Shown: one piece after another, positions 22,085-29,547 of the stretch
How the letters are laid out: the number at the start of each line of letters is the position of its first letter
Position numbering within the stretch: position 1 is the first letter of the stretch
Source of the DNA: JAHFHB01 sp964393875
GTDB lineage: Bacteria; Omnitrophota; Omnitrophia; Omnitrophales; Aquincolibacteriaceae
Assembly: GCA_964393875.1 (NCBI GenBank)
Contig: CAYMUZ010000168.1
Span: 1-32,396 of the forward strand
Direction of reading: 5' to 3'
DNA: 32,396 nucleotides
Position numbers and translations under genes: made by a program
The notes under the pieces: model-generated
Databases searched by the model: none
The model's input: the letters and a program-made list of their open reading frames with translations, nothing else
Told to the model about the DNA's origin: nothing

Positions 22085-24186
22085 TGAATAAGAATCAGGC
22101 GAAGAAAGAAATTCAAAAACTGCGGACGGAAATCGAAACGCATAACCTCAAATATTACCTTGAGGTCCGCCCTGAAATTTCAGACTTCGAGTACGATGCC
22201 CTGATGCGCCGGCTCATAGACCTTGAAAATAAATTTCCTGATTTGGCCGTGCCCGACTCGCCTTCTCAGCGCGTAGGGGGTGAGCCGCTGAAGATATTCA
22301 AACAGGTCCGCCACCCGGTGCCCATGCTGTCTCTGGAAAACACATACTCTCTCGAAGAATTGAAGGAATTTGACGAGCGCGTGCGCAAGGGGTTGGCAAA
22401 GACCGGATTTTTAGGCGAGAAAGATTTGTTTGGCAGTCTGGAGGCCAGCCCTAGCGGAGGGGCGGAGCGTTTCTCGCATGGGGTGGAGTATCTTGTCGAA
22501 GAGAAAATAGACGGTGTCTCCATTTCCCTGCGGTATGAAAAGGGACGGCTGGTTTTGGGTGCGACCCGCGGCAACGGCGAGACCGGTGATGATGTGACTG
22601 AAAATATTAAGACGATCGGGTCCATTCCCCTTAAGATTCCGGTGCCGGGAGCCTCTTGGAAAGGAAAGCTGCCGAGTGTGCTTGAAATCCGCGGGGAAGC
22701 CTACATGCCCCGGCCCCAATTTTTTAAAATGAATGCCGCAAAAGAAAAAAATGACGAAGAGCCCTTTGCGAATCCTCGCAACGCCTGTGCCGGCAGTTTG
22801 AAACTGCTCGATTCCAAAATGGTATCGCGGCGGCGGCTCGATGCCTTCATCCACGGTTTGGCGGTGATCGAGGGTGGGCCTAAACTGAAAACGTATGCCC
22901 AGGCGGTAGATTTTTTTAAGGCGCTGGGGTTCAAAACGGTTCCCCACACGAGTCTTTGCCGCGGCGAGGAGGCTGTGAACCGGTTTATTACACGCTACGC
23001 TGAGATTCGCGGCTCACTTTCCTACGACACGGACGGCCTTGTCATTAAAGTCAATTCCTTTGAAGAACAGCGGCGTCTCGGAATGACGACAAAATCGCCG
23101 CGCTGGATGATCGCTTACAAGTACGCCGCCGAACGGGCCGAAACCGTGCTGGAGGCTATTAAAATTCAAGTGGGCCGCACGGGAGTATTGACGCCAGTGG
23201 CGCAGCTAGCACCGGTTCAACTTGGCGGCACGACCGTTTCGCGGGCGAGCTTGCACAATCAAGATGAGATCGAACGCTTGGATGTGCGTATCGGTGACAG
23301 CGTGTGGATTGAAAAAAGCGGAGAGATTATTCCCAAGGTGATGGCGGTCGTTAAAGAAAAGCGTAAAAAAGCACTGCCTGTGTTTCGTTTTCCGGACGTT
23401 TGTCCGGCTTGCGGCAATGCGGTTAAACGGGATGAATTGACGGTGGCCGTTTGCTGCGTGAACCCAGGCTGTCCCGCGAAGCTCAAGGGCCGTTTGCGGC
23501 ATTTTGTGCAGCGTGATGCGATGGATATTGAAGGTCTAGGGACGATGTGGATTGACCAGTTTGTGGAGAAGGGGTTGGTGAACCACCTCGAAGACATTTA
23601 TTTTCTAAATCGCGCCGAAGTTCGGGGCCTCGACCGGATGGGAGATAAATCGGTTGAGAATCTTTTCCAGTCGCTTGAAGAGAGCAAGCAGCGCCCTCTG
23701 CACCGTCTCATTTATGCGCTCGGAATTCCTGATGTTGGGGAACATTCGGCCGCGATTCTTGCTGAAAGATTTGGAAATCTTGAACGTCTGGCGGCGGCAG
23801 GAGCTGAAGAGCTTGAGACGATTCACGAAGTTGGTCCGGTCACGGCGGCTTCGGTTTTAACTTTTTTTAAGGATGCGGCTGCGCAGCGGCTTTTGCGTAA
23901 ACTAAAAGAATCAGGGGTTCGTTTTGACCTGGTCGAACGTACTCAGAGCGGCACGCCTTTTTCCGGGAAAATCTGTGTGGTGACCGGGACGCTTGAGAAG
24001 TTTGGCCGTTCGGATGCCGAGGCTCTGCTGCGGCGTCTTGGAGCACGGGTGTCGGGGAGTGTAAGTAAGAAAACGAATTTTTTGATTACCGGAAAAAACG
24101 CCGGATCGAAGCTCGATAAAGCCCGCACCCTGGGTGTCCCTATTTTATCTGAGGCTGAATTTATCAAGTTCCTGCCGGGGAAATAG
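22084..24186 (+). CDS. ligA: NAD-dependent DNA ligase
   Basis: LigA seals nicks during replication and repair. It is 700 residues from the ATG at 22084; a TTG three bases earlier is not needed because the ATG overlaps the preceding TGA. Domain order is Ia (EYDALMRRL), adenylation with the AMP-accepting K141 in EEKIDG, OB fold (VGRTGVLTPVA), four-cysteine zinc finger (CPAC, then C and C), helix-hairpin-helix repeats and a C-terminal BRCT domain (GKICVVTGTL to GSKLDKARTLG). Compared with E. coli LigA there is an insertion of about 22 residues just before the adenylated lysine (around residues 118-137), rich in S, G and E. The rest is regular. Confidence 0.97.
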   Translation: MNKNQAKKEIQKLRTEIETHNLKYYLEVRPEISDFEYDALMRRLIDLENKFPDLAVPDSPSQRVGGEPLKIFKQVRHPVPMLSLENTYSLEELKEFDERVRKGLAKTGFLGEKDLFGSLEASPSGGAERFSHGVEYLVEEKIDGVSISLRYEKGRLVLGATRGNGETGDDVTENIKTIGSIPLKIPVPGASWKGKLPSVLEIRGEAYMPRPQFFKMNAAKEKNDEEPFANPRNACAGSLKLLDSKMVSRRRLDAFIHGLAVIEGGPKLKTYAQAVDFFKALGFKTVPHTSLCRGEEAVNRFITRYAEIRGSLSYDTDGLVIKVNSFEEQRRLGMTTKSPRWMIAYKYAAERAETVLEAIKIQVGRTGVLTPVAQLAPVQLGGTTVSRASLHNQDEIERLDVRIGDSVWIEKSGEIIPKVMAVVKEKRKKALPVFRFPDVCPACGNAVKRDELTVAVCCVNPGCPAKLKGRLRHFVQRDAMDIEGLGTMWIDQFVEKGLVNHLEDIYFLNRAEVRGLDRMGDKSVENLFQSLEESKQRPLHRLIYALGIPDVGEHSAAILAERFGNLERLAAAGAEELETIHEVGPVTAASVLTFFKDAAAQRLLRKLKESGVRFDLVERTQSGTPFSGKICVVTGTLEKFGRSDAEALLRRLGARVSGSVSKKTNFLITGKNAGSKLDKARTLGVPILSEAEFIKFLPGK

Positions 24187-24241
24187 GCCTTCCTTTTTTC
24201 AACGGATCAACCCTCAATCCATTTCAGCCGATAGAGTCAGT

Positions 24242-25162
24242 ATGAGTCCTCAGGAATCACCTTTTATTCTCTGGCTTCGGGCGCGCCGCCAAGAATTTCT
24301 GAATTACCTTTCCGTTGAAAAAGGTCTTGCCGCCAACACGCTGCAAGCTTACGGTCACGACCTGAATTGTTACTTTGAGCATTTGAAGTCAGCCGGCCTT
24401 CCGGCTTGGGAACAGATCACTCGCCGGCACATTCTTGATTTTATGTCTGCTGAGAGACGCCGGGGGATTGAAACCGTCTCATTGGCCCGGCGGCTTGTAG
24501 CGGTGAAAGTCTTTCACCGCTTTCTCGTGCAAGAGCGTTTTACTCTTGAGGATGTGACCAGCGTGCTTGAATCTCCCAAACTTTGGAAGAAACTGCCGCA
24601 GTTTTTAACGCATCAGGAAATGGAACGCATTTTAAAAACACCGGAGGCACAAAGCAGCAAGGCCACGCGTCTCCGCGATGGTGCGATTTTAGAGTTGCTG
24701 TATGCCACGGGAATGCGTGTGTCCGAACTAACCTCGCTGCGACTCGAAGATTTGAGCCTTGAGAATGGATTTATAAAATGTCGAGGCAAGGGGAGCAAAG
24801 AGCGTATTGTGCCGTTAGGCCGGCATGCGGTGGATGCCTGCCGGGCGTATCTTGAGAAGGTGCGACCGAAGCAGAACCCGGTAACGTCGTCTGTTTTTAT
24901 CGGCCGTGCGGGCAAGGCGCTGACGCGCCAAAGCGTCTGGCATCTTGTGCGCCGGTCGGCAAAAACCGCCGGTATTCAAAAAACGCTCAAGCCGCACACG
25001 TTTCGTCACTCCTTCGCGACGCACCTTCTTGAAGGCGGTGCGGATCTTCGAATTGTACAAGAGCTGTTAGGGCACGCTGATATTTCTACGACACAAATCT
25101 ACACGCACGTGACTCGTGACCATCTCAAAGCTGTCCATGCGCAATTTCATCCGCGGGGGTGA
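24242..25162 (+). CDS. xerD: tyrosine recombinase XerC/XerD
   Basis: A 306-residue site-specific recombinase that resolves chromosome dimers at dif. The N-terminal SAM-like core-binding domain (FLNYLSVEKGLAANTLQAYGHDL) is followed by the catalytic domain. All catalytic residues are visible: R in ATGMRVSEL, K in KGSKERIVP, HxxR in HTFRHSFATHLL, H in LLGHADISTTQ and the nucleophile Y in QIYTH. The ATG at 24242 is chosen because homologues begin near here; upstream in-frame codons overlap ligA. Whether it is the XerC or XerD member cannot be fixed without its partner. The stop codon lies inside a 21-bp repeat. Confidence 0.9.
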   Translation: MSPQESPFILWLRARRQEFLNYLSVEKGLAANTLQAYGHDLNCYFEHLKSAGLPAWEQITRRHILDFMSAERRRGIETVSLARRLVAVKVFHRFLVQERFTLEDVTSVLESPKLWKKLPQFLTHQEMERILKTPEAQSSKATRLRDGAILELLYATGMRVSELTSLRLEDLSLENGFIKCRGKGSKERIVPLGRHAVDACRAYLEKVRPKQNPVTSSVFIGRAGKALTRQSVWHLVRRSAKTAGIQKTLKPHTFRHSFATHLLEGGADLRIVQELLGHADISTTQIYTHVTRDHLKAVHAQFHPRG

Positions 25163-25233
25163 CACATCACCGATAGTGATGCGTGCACCCCAGTCCCAGT
25201 CACCGCACAGGGGCGGGGGTGACACATCACCGA
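25153..25233 (+). repeat. 21-bp direct repeats with internal palindrome
   Basis: An identical 21-bp unit lies at 25153-25173 and 25213-25233, 60 bases apart. Each contains GGTGACACATCACC, a five-base-pair hairpin with loop CACA. Between them, CATCA/TGATG (25165-25181) makes another short dyad. The first copy includes the recombinase stop codon, and the second ends ten bases before the next start codon. They look like members of a short interspersed (REP-like) family. Confidence 0.65.
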
Positions 25234-25243
25234 CGCGGAGATT

Positions 25244-25906
25244 TTGACCCACAAGCTTATACAGACCCTGCATCAAGAGAATCCCTACCAGGGGTTCAAT
25301 GCGGGGGGGCTTTGCCTCGATCTTCAGGGGTGGAACAGTGAGCGTCCTGTTTTTCGTGAATTGTTGACGCGGCTTCGGCCCCGACTGGTCATTGAAGTTG
25401 GGACCTGGAAGGGAGCTTCAACCCTGCACATGGCCCGTATTCTTCGCGAGATAGGCCTCAGAGACAGTCGAATTCTTGCGATTGACACCTGGCTGGGCTC
25501 GCGTCAATTTTGGGAGCCTGAGCGCTCCCCGAGTCTGTACCGGGCACTGCGGCTTGAAAATGGTTATCCTCAGGTCTACCGGCAATTTATGTTCAATGTG
25601 ATCCATAGTGGTTTTGCCGAGATGATTATCCCCTTCCCGCAAACGGCCTCCGCCGCCAGCCGTTGGCTCAAGGAAAAGGGGGTGCTCGCTCCGTTGATTT
25701 ACATTGATGCCGGCCACGATGAAGAAGACGTTTCGAGTGATCTTAGAAATTATTATGAAATCCTTGAGCCCGGCGGTATGATCTTCGGTGACGATCTCGG
25801 GGATCCCTCGGGGAATGTGCAAAAAGCTGTCACGCAGTTTTTTAGCGGAAAGAATCTCACCTATGAGACACGCGAAGACCAATTCTGGATTTTTAACAAA
25901 AAATAA
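25244..25906 (+). CDS. class I SAM-dependent methyltransferase
   Basis: A 220-residue protein with a Rossmann-type methyltransferase fold of the TylF/cephalosporin-hydroxylase-like group (Methyltransf_24). Motif I is LVIEVGTWKGASTLHMA (about residues 48-64), the acidic end of strand 2 is ILAIDTWLG, strand 4 is LIYIDAGHDEEDVSSDL, and GGMIFGDDL follows. The D/H residues in DAGHD and GDD are typical metal ligands in this group, whose members often modify small molecules, glycans or lipids. The start is TTG with GGAG three bases upstream. The substrate is unknown and no glycan or natural-product cluster surrounds it. Confidence 0.85.
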   Translation: MTHKLIQTLHQENPYQGFNAGGLCLDLQGWNSERPVFRELLTRLRPRLVIEVGTWKGASTLHMARILREIGLRDSRILAIDTWLGSRQFWEPERSPSLYRALRLENGYPQVYRQFMFNVIHSGFAEMIIPFPQTASAASRWLKEKGVLAPLIYIDAGHDEEDVSSDLRNYYEILEPGGMIFGDDLGDPSGNVQKAVTQFFSGKNLTYETREDQFWIFNKK

Positions 25907-25918
25907 AAGGGCCGCCCC

Positions 25919-26323
25919 TTGTTTTATCTTCACCTGCTGAGTTCTGTTCTTGGACTGGTTCTCCTTGCGGCCGGTGGGTTTGCCTACTGGAAACCTGACG
26001 CTGCCATGCGGTTCCTTTTGGAACGGTTTTGGCCTGAGAAAAAATCGAAGATGCTGGTTTTGCTCGCGGGGGTACTCATTCTTTTGACCCTCGTATGCTG
26101 GGTTGTTTCTGCCGCCCATCTCAATGCCTACGGCCTTATGCTAACGGGTTTTTTGACGTTATTTTGTATCAAGGCGGTGGTGATTTTAGCGGTGTATGGC
26201 CCCTTCCGCAAAGCCGTGGTCATGCTTTTGACAACAGAAAAAACAGCTTTTTTGTTTGTCATCATCAGTACCCTGGCGATTGGAGCAGGTTTTTTGATTC
26301 TCGGATCACTGATAGGAAAGTAA
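25919..26323 (+). CDS. small integral membrane protein, four transmembrane segments
   Basis: A 134-residue protein. Hydrophobic segments cover about residues 2-24, 44-66, 71-94 and 108-133, with short charged loops (KKSKM, FRK). I do not recognise the family. The only usable start is TTG at 25919, with AAAAGGG seven bases upstream. AAGGG (25907-25911) can pair with CCCTT (25916-25920), so the ribosome binding site and start codon form opposite arms of a small hairpin, followed by GTTTT. This could act as a weak terminator for the upstream methyltransferase or repress this gene's translation. Confidence 0.72.
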   Translation: MFYLHLLSSVLGLVLLAAGGFAYWKPDAAMRFLLERFWPEKKSKMLVLLAGVLILLTLVCWVVSAAHLNAYGLMLTGFLTLFCIKAVVILAVYGPFRKAVVMLLTTEKTAFLFVIISTLAIGAGFLILGSLIGK

Positions 26324-26347
26324 TGCAACCATGAAAAGGAGTTTAAT

Positions 26348-26395
26348 ATGAAAAGAACAGGGGTCCGACAGGTCCCTCCCTTTTTCAGAAAGTGA
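26348..26395 (+). CDS. possible 15-codon leader ORF before the glutathione peroxidase gene
   Basis: AAGGAG followed by ATG at 26348 opens a frame encoding MKRTGVRQVPPFFRK, ending at TGA 26393-26395, four bases before the peroxidase ATG. The ribosome binding site is much better than that of the peroxidase itself. Either this is a translated leader, or about 50 bases were inserted behind an original start codon. Confidence 0.35.
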   Translation: MKRTGVRQVPPFFRK

Positions 26396-26399
26396 TTTC

Positions 26400-26960
26400 A
26401 TGAAAATAAAACGTATTTTTGTTTTAGGGTTGGCACTACTGGGGATTGGGACAAAGTCCCTCATGGCCGGTGATGCGCAGGGGCTTTACGACTTTACCGT
26501 CAAGACGATTGATGGAAAAGAAAAGTCGCTTTCTGATTTTAAAGGCAAGACCCTTTTGATCGTCAATACAGCCTCGAAGTGTGGATTTACCCCGCAGTAT
26601 CAGGACCTCGAGGCCCTTTATGAAAAGTATCGGGGCCGTGGATTGGAGATTCTGGCTTTTCCAGCCAATAATTTTATGCATCAGGAACCGGGGTCCGACA
26701 GTGAAATTGAAAAATTCTGCACGCTGCGCTTTCATATCAAATTCCTCTTGTTTTCAAAAATCAGTGTTCGCGGCAAAGATATTCACCCTCTATTTTCCTA
26801 TCTCACGTCACAGCCTGGGGTTAAGGGGGGTATTAAGTGGAATTTTACGAAGTTCCTCGTGGCTCCGGACGGGAAGATCACGGCACGTTTCGGTTCGCGG
26901 GTCAAACCGACAGCTCCGGAGGTGGTGATGGCATTGGAAAAAGCGCTGCCACTCGTGTAG
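26400..26960 (+). CDS. exported glutathione-peroxidase-family peroxidase
   Basis: A 186-residue thiol peroxidase of the GPx fold, with an N-terminal signal peptide (KIKR, hydrophobic core, cleavage near MAG at residues 22-24), so probably periplasmic. The peroxidatic cysteine is C61 in NTASKCGFTPQY. The second conserved block reads FPANNFMHQEPGSD, where the usual Gln and resolving Cys of FPCNQF are Asn and Ala. The Trp-Asn pair (KWNFTKF) is intact. Many bacterial GPx enzymes use thioredoxin rather than glutathione; the glutathione genes at 5700-8165 make either reductant possible. It removes organic or hydrogen peroxides. Confidence 0.92.
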   Translation: MKIKRIFVLGLALLGIGTKSLMAGDAQGLYDFTVKTIDGKEKSLSDFKGKTLLIVNTASKCGFTPQYQDLEALYEKYRGRGLEILAFPANNFMHQEPGSDSEIEKFCTLRFHIKFLLFSKISVRGKDIHPLFSYLTSQPGVKGGIKWNFTKFLVAPDGKITARFGSRVKPTAPEVVMALEKALPLV

Positions 26961-26997
26961 TCTTTAGGCAGAGGGCAGTCACAAGGAGAAAAGCTCT

Positions 26998-27378
26998 GTG
27001 GAGAATCGCAAAAATATTTTGATTCTGGATGACGAAGAAGGAATTCGCACTTTTATTGCGGATGTTCTGTCTGCAAGGGGGTTTCAGATTTTTATGGCCG
27101 CTGATGGGGAAGAAGGTCTGCGGATGCTTGAACGCCAGCACCTGGATCTTATCCTGATGGATATTAATATGCCGAACATGGGTGGGCTTTCGTTCTATCA
27201 TCGGCTCTCGTCTGTTTACGACAAAAGCCGGCATATTTCGGTCATTGTGATGACGGGCGAGGCCGGCATGAAAGATGTGTTTGAAGGCTTAAAGATCTCT
27301 GCGATTTTGGAAAAGCCTTTCAAGATTGCCGAGCTTGTTTCTGCGGTTGAACGAGCCCTGGTGCCTCCGGCTGCGTAA
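26998..27378 (+). CDS. single-domain response regulator (CheY-like)
   Basis: A 126-residue receiver domain without an output domain. The acidic pair is D11-D12, the phosphoacceptor is D55 (LILMDINMPNMGG), T86 is in VIVMTGE and the conserved lysine is K106 in LEKPF. It starts at GTG with AGGAG about ten bases upstream. No kinase is adjacent; the only kinase in the window is in the metal locus at 12006. It could act in phosphorelay or as an allosteric regulator. Distance to the peroxidase gene is 37 bases. Confidence 0.9.
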   Translation: MENRKNILILDDEEGIRTFIADVLSARGFQIFMAADGEEGLRMLERQHLDLILMDINMPNMGGLSFYHRLSSVYDKSRHISVIVMTGEAGMKDVFEGLKISAILEKPFKIAELVSAVERALVPPAA

Positions 27379-27415
27379 CTTGGCTGCCACATTCCTTCCC
27401 GCTATAGGTTTTGAG

Positions 27416-27823
27416 ATGCCCTTTAAAATTCGAGATTATGAAACAGCGATTTTTAGGTTGTCAGCAATGGCGATTGCCGCTGTTTTTTTGATGATTCATC
27501 CCTCGGTGTCTATCGTGGCACACTGGTTTCCCGGCAAAACAAATCACCTTTGGTGTTATCCCGCCGAACTTTTCACCTTCGGCCTCCTCACATGGATCCT
27601 TTACCGGCTCAGCCTGCCGGCGCTTATTGCCCGCGGCATTTTTGAAGACCGACGACTGGGGGTGCGGCAGGTGCCTGTGGGAAAATTCCAAAAAAGGTGG
27701 CGCTGGTGGCTGCCCGTTTTGAGATTGACATTCCAAACGTTTTTTTTGGCGGCTTTTTGTGCGGGGGTGCTGGCCTGGATGCAGAGCGGAATATTTCGAA
27801 CCTGGCTGCTGAATGTTCCTTAG
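27416..27823 (+). CDS. hypothetical membrane protein, three transmembrane segments
   Basis: A 135-residue protein with hydrophobic segments at about residues 12-34, 48-70 and 97-120 and a basic cytoplasmic-type loop between the second and third (RRLGVRQVPVGKFQKRWR). The family is not recognised. The ATG at 27416 is chosen because it follows the regulator stop and has a GAG-containing leader; a longer frame from 27326 would overlap the regulator by 53 bases. It ends four bases from the 3' end of the opposing ABC-F gene. Confidence 0.65.
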   Translation: MPFKIRDYETAIFRLSAMAIAAVFLMIHPSVSIVAHWFPGKTNHLWCYPAELFTFGLLTWILYRLSLPALIARGIFEDRRLGVRQVPVGKFQKRWRWWLPVLRLTFQTFFLAAFCAGVLAWMQSGIFRTWLLNVP

Positions 27824-27827
27824 GCTC

Positions 27828-29462
27828 TCAAACCTCGACAAGAATGTTGCGGTAGAGAGCTTCGCGTTTGGAGCGGATTTCAGGGTCAGCCAGGTAGTCG
27901 TCGAAGGTGGTGTGCTGGCGGTCGATGGAACCGAGAGGTGTCAATTCGACGATCCGATTTGCCGTGGTTTGCACAAATTGCCTGTCGTGGGACGCGAAAA
28001 GAAGGGTGCCGTCAAAGTTCGTGAGTGCTGTGTTGAGTGCAGTGATCGATTCCAGATCCAGATGATTCGTGGGCTCATCCAAAATCAGTACATTTCCGGC
28101 TGCGAGCATCATGCGGGAGAGCATGCAACGCACTTTTTCACCCCCCGAAAGCACGCAGGCTTTTTTCAATGATTCTTCTCCTGAAAAAAGCATTCGCCCC
28201 AGAAAACCCCGCATAAAATTTTCGTCCGTCTCCTTCGAGAACTGGCGCAGCCAGTCGACCAGCGACAGATCGGTTTCGAAGAATTTATTATGGGATTTTT
28301 GAAAGTACGCGCGCAGGGTAGAGGCGCCCCATTTATAACTGCCGGTGTCGGGTTTAACTTCCTCCGTGAGAATTTGAAAGAGTGTCGTTTTTACCAGATC
28401 GAGTGGCCCCACAAAAGCAATTTTGTCTCCCTTTTCAACCCGTAAATTAAAATTGTCAAACATGCGTTTGCCGTTGAGGGACTTTCCGAGGTGCTCAATG
28501 TCCAGCAGGTCATTGCCGGCCTCGCGCTGGGCTTTAAACAGAATGGATGGGTAGCGCCGCGACGAAGGTTTGATGTCTTCCACCGTCAATTTCTCAAGCA
28601 ATTTTTTGCGGCTGGTGGCCTGGCGTGATTTCGAAGCGTTGGCGCTGAAGCGTGAGATGAAGGCTTGAAGCTCTTTGCGTTTTTCCTCAATTTTTTTATT
28701 GGAATCTGATTTTTGACTGAGGGCGAGTTGGCTGGACTCATACCAAAAGGTGTAATTTCCAGGGTAGAGTTGAAGTTTTCCAAAATCAATGTCTGCGACA
28801 TGGGTGCAGATTTTATCTAGAAAATGGCGGTCATGCGAAACGACGATGGCTGTGTTTTTGAAATTATACAAAAATTCTTCGAGCCACTGGCAGGCATCCA
28901 GATCCAGCTGGTTGGTCGGTTCGTCCAACAGCAAAAAATCAGGATTGCCAAAGAGTGCCTGGGCGAGCAGAACACGTACTTTTTGGCTGGCTTTAAGCTG
29001 CTTCATGGGCAGTGAAAGAAGGGCGTCTTTAATTCCGAGATCGTTTAAAAGTTTAGCGGCCTCACTCTCGGCCTCATACCCCCCCATCTCGGCGAATTGT
29101 GACTCCAACTCTGACGCGCGCAAGCCGTCGGCCTCACTGAAATCAGGTTTCGCATAGATCGCCTCTTTTTCGCGCATAATTTCGTACAGGCGTTTGTGCC
29201 CCATGATGACGGTGGCGAGTACGTCGTACTCGTCGTAGGCAAACTGATCCTGCCGGAGCACGGAGATTCGTGAACCTCCAGGTACCGATACGACCCCTGC
29301 GGTGGAGTCGAGCTCGCCGGAGAGAATCTTGATGAAGGTGGATTTGCCAGAGCCGTTGGCGCCGATGATGCCGTAGCAGTTTCCCGGTGAGAAAGAGAGA
29401 TTTACATTCTCAAATAAAACACGCTTGCCATACTGTAGGCTCACGCCGCTGACGGTCATCAT
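27828..29462 (-). CDS. ABC-F ATPase, YkpA/YbiT group
   Basis: A soluble twin-ATPase protein of 544 residues with no membrane domain; ABC-F proteins bind the ribosomal E site to free stalled ribosomes or tune translation. The first domain has Walker A GANGSGKST and LLLDEPTNQLD, but its signature is LKASQKVRV. The linker FVSRFSANASKSRQATSR-like segment (here FISRFSANASKSRQATS) is the YbiT/YkpA hallmark. The second domain has signature LSGGEKVR and LILDEPTNHLD, but a degenerate Walker A, GPLDLVKTT. So one composite ATP site is intact and the other is lost on both faces, a pattern I recall from Gram-positive members. AGAGG precedes the start within a small hairpin. Confidence 0.93.
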   Translation of the reverse strand: MMTVSGVSLQYGKRVLFENVNLSFSPGNCYGIIGANGSGKSTFIKILSGELDSTAGVVSVPGGSRISVLRQDQFAYDEYDVLATVIMGHKRLYEIMREKEAIYAKPDFSEADGLRASELESQFAEMGGYEAESEAAKLLNDLGIKDALLSLPMKQLKASQKVRVLLAQALFGNPDFLLLDEPTNQLDLDACQWLEEFLYNFKNTAIVVSHDRHFLDKICTHVADIDFGKLQLYPGNYTFWYESSQLALSQKSDSNKKIEEKRKELQAFISRFSANASKSRQATSRKKLLEKLTVEDIKPSSRRYPSILFKAQREAGNDLLDIEHLGKSLNGKRMFDNFNLRVEKGDKIAFVGPLDLVKTTLFQILTEEVKPDTGSYKWGASTLRAYFQKSHNKFFETDLSLVDWLRQFSKETDENFMRGFLGRMLFSGEESLKKACVLSGGEKVRCMLSRMMLAAGNVLILDEPTNHLDLESITALNTALTNFDGTLLFASHDRQFVQTTANRIVELTPLGSIDRQHTTFDDYLADPEIRSKREALYRNILVEV

Positions 29463-29504
29463 GATGGAGTGCCTCTAGAAGAGGGGTCGAAAAGCATGCC
29501 GGGG

Positions 29505-29533
29505 ATTGTATCCGTAGAGTGTCTGGCGGGCAA
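29505..29533 (-). promoter_or_regulatory. sigma70-type promoter of the ABC-F gene
   Basis: On the minus strand TTGCCC (complement of 29528-29533) and TACAAT (complement of 29505-29510) are separated by exactly 17 bases. The leader is about 36 bases and contains CCTCT/AGAGG (29472-29484), a five-base-pair hairpin whose 3' arm on the transcript is the ribosome binding site. Confidence 0.7.
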
Positions 29534-29547
29534 GCTGAAACTATCTG

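Noticed and set aside
25418..26119. 233-aa minus-strand ORF
   Set aside because: It lies antisense to the methyltransferase and the membrane protein, both with clear motifs or topology; it shows no domain.
26689..26700. GGGGTCCGACAG inside the peroxidase gene, also seen in its leader
   Set aside because: In the gene it encodes the conserved EPGSD motif of the family, so the match to the leader sequence is probably coincidence.
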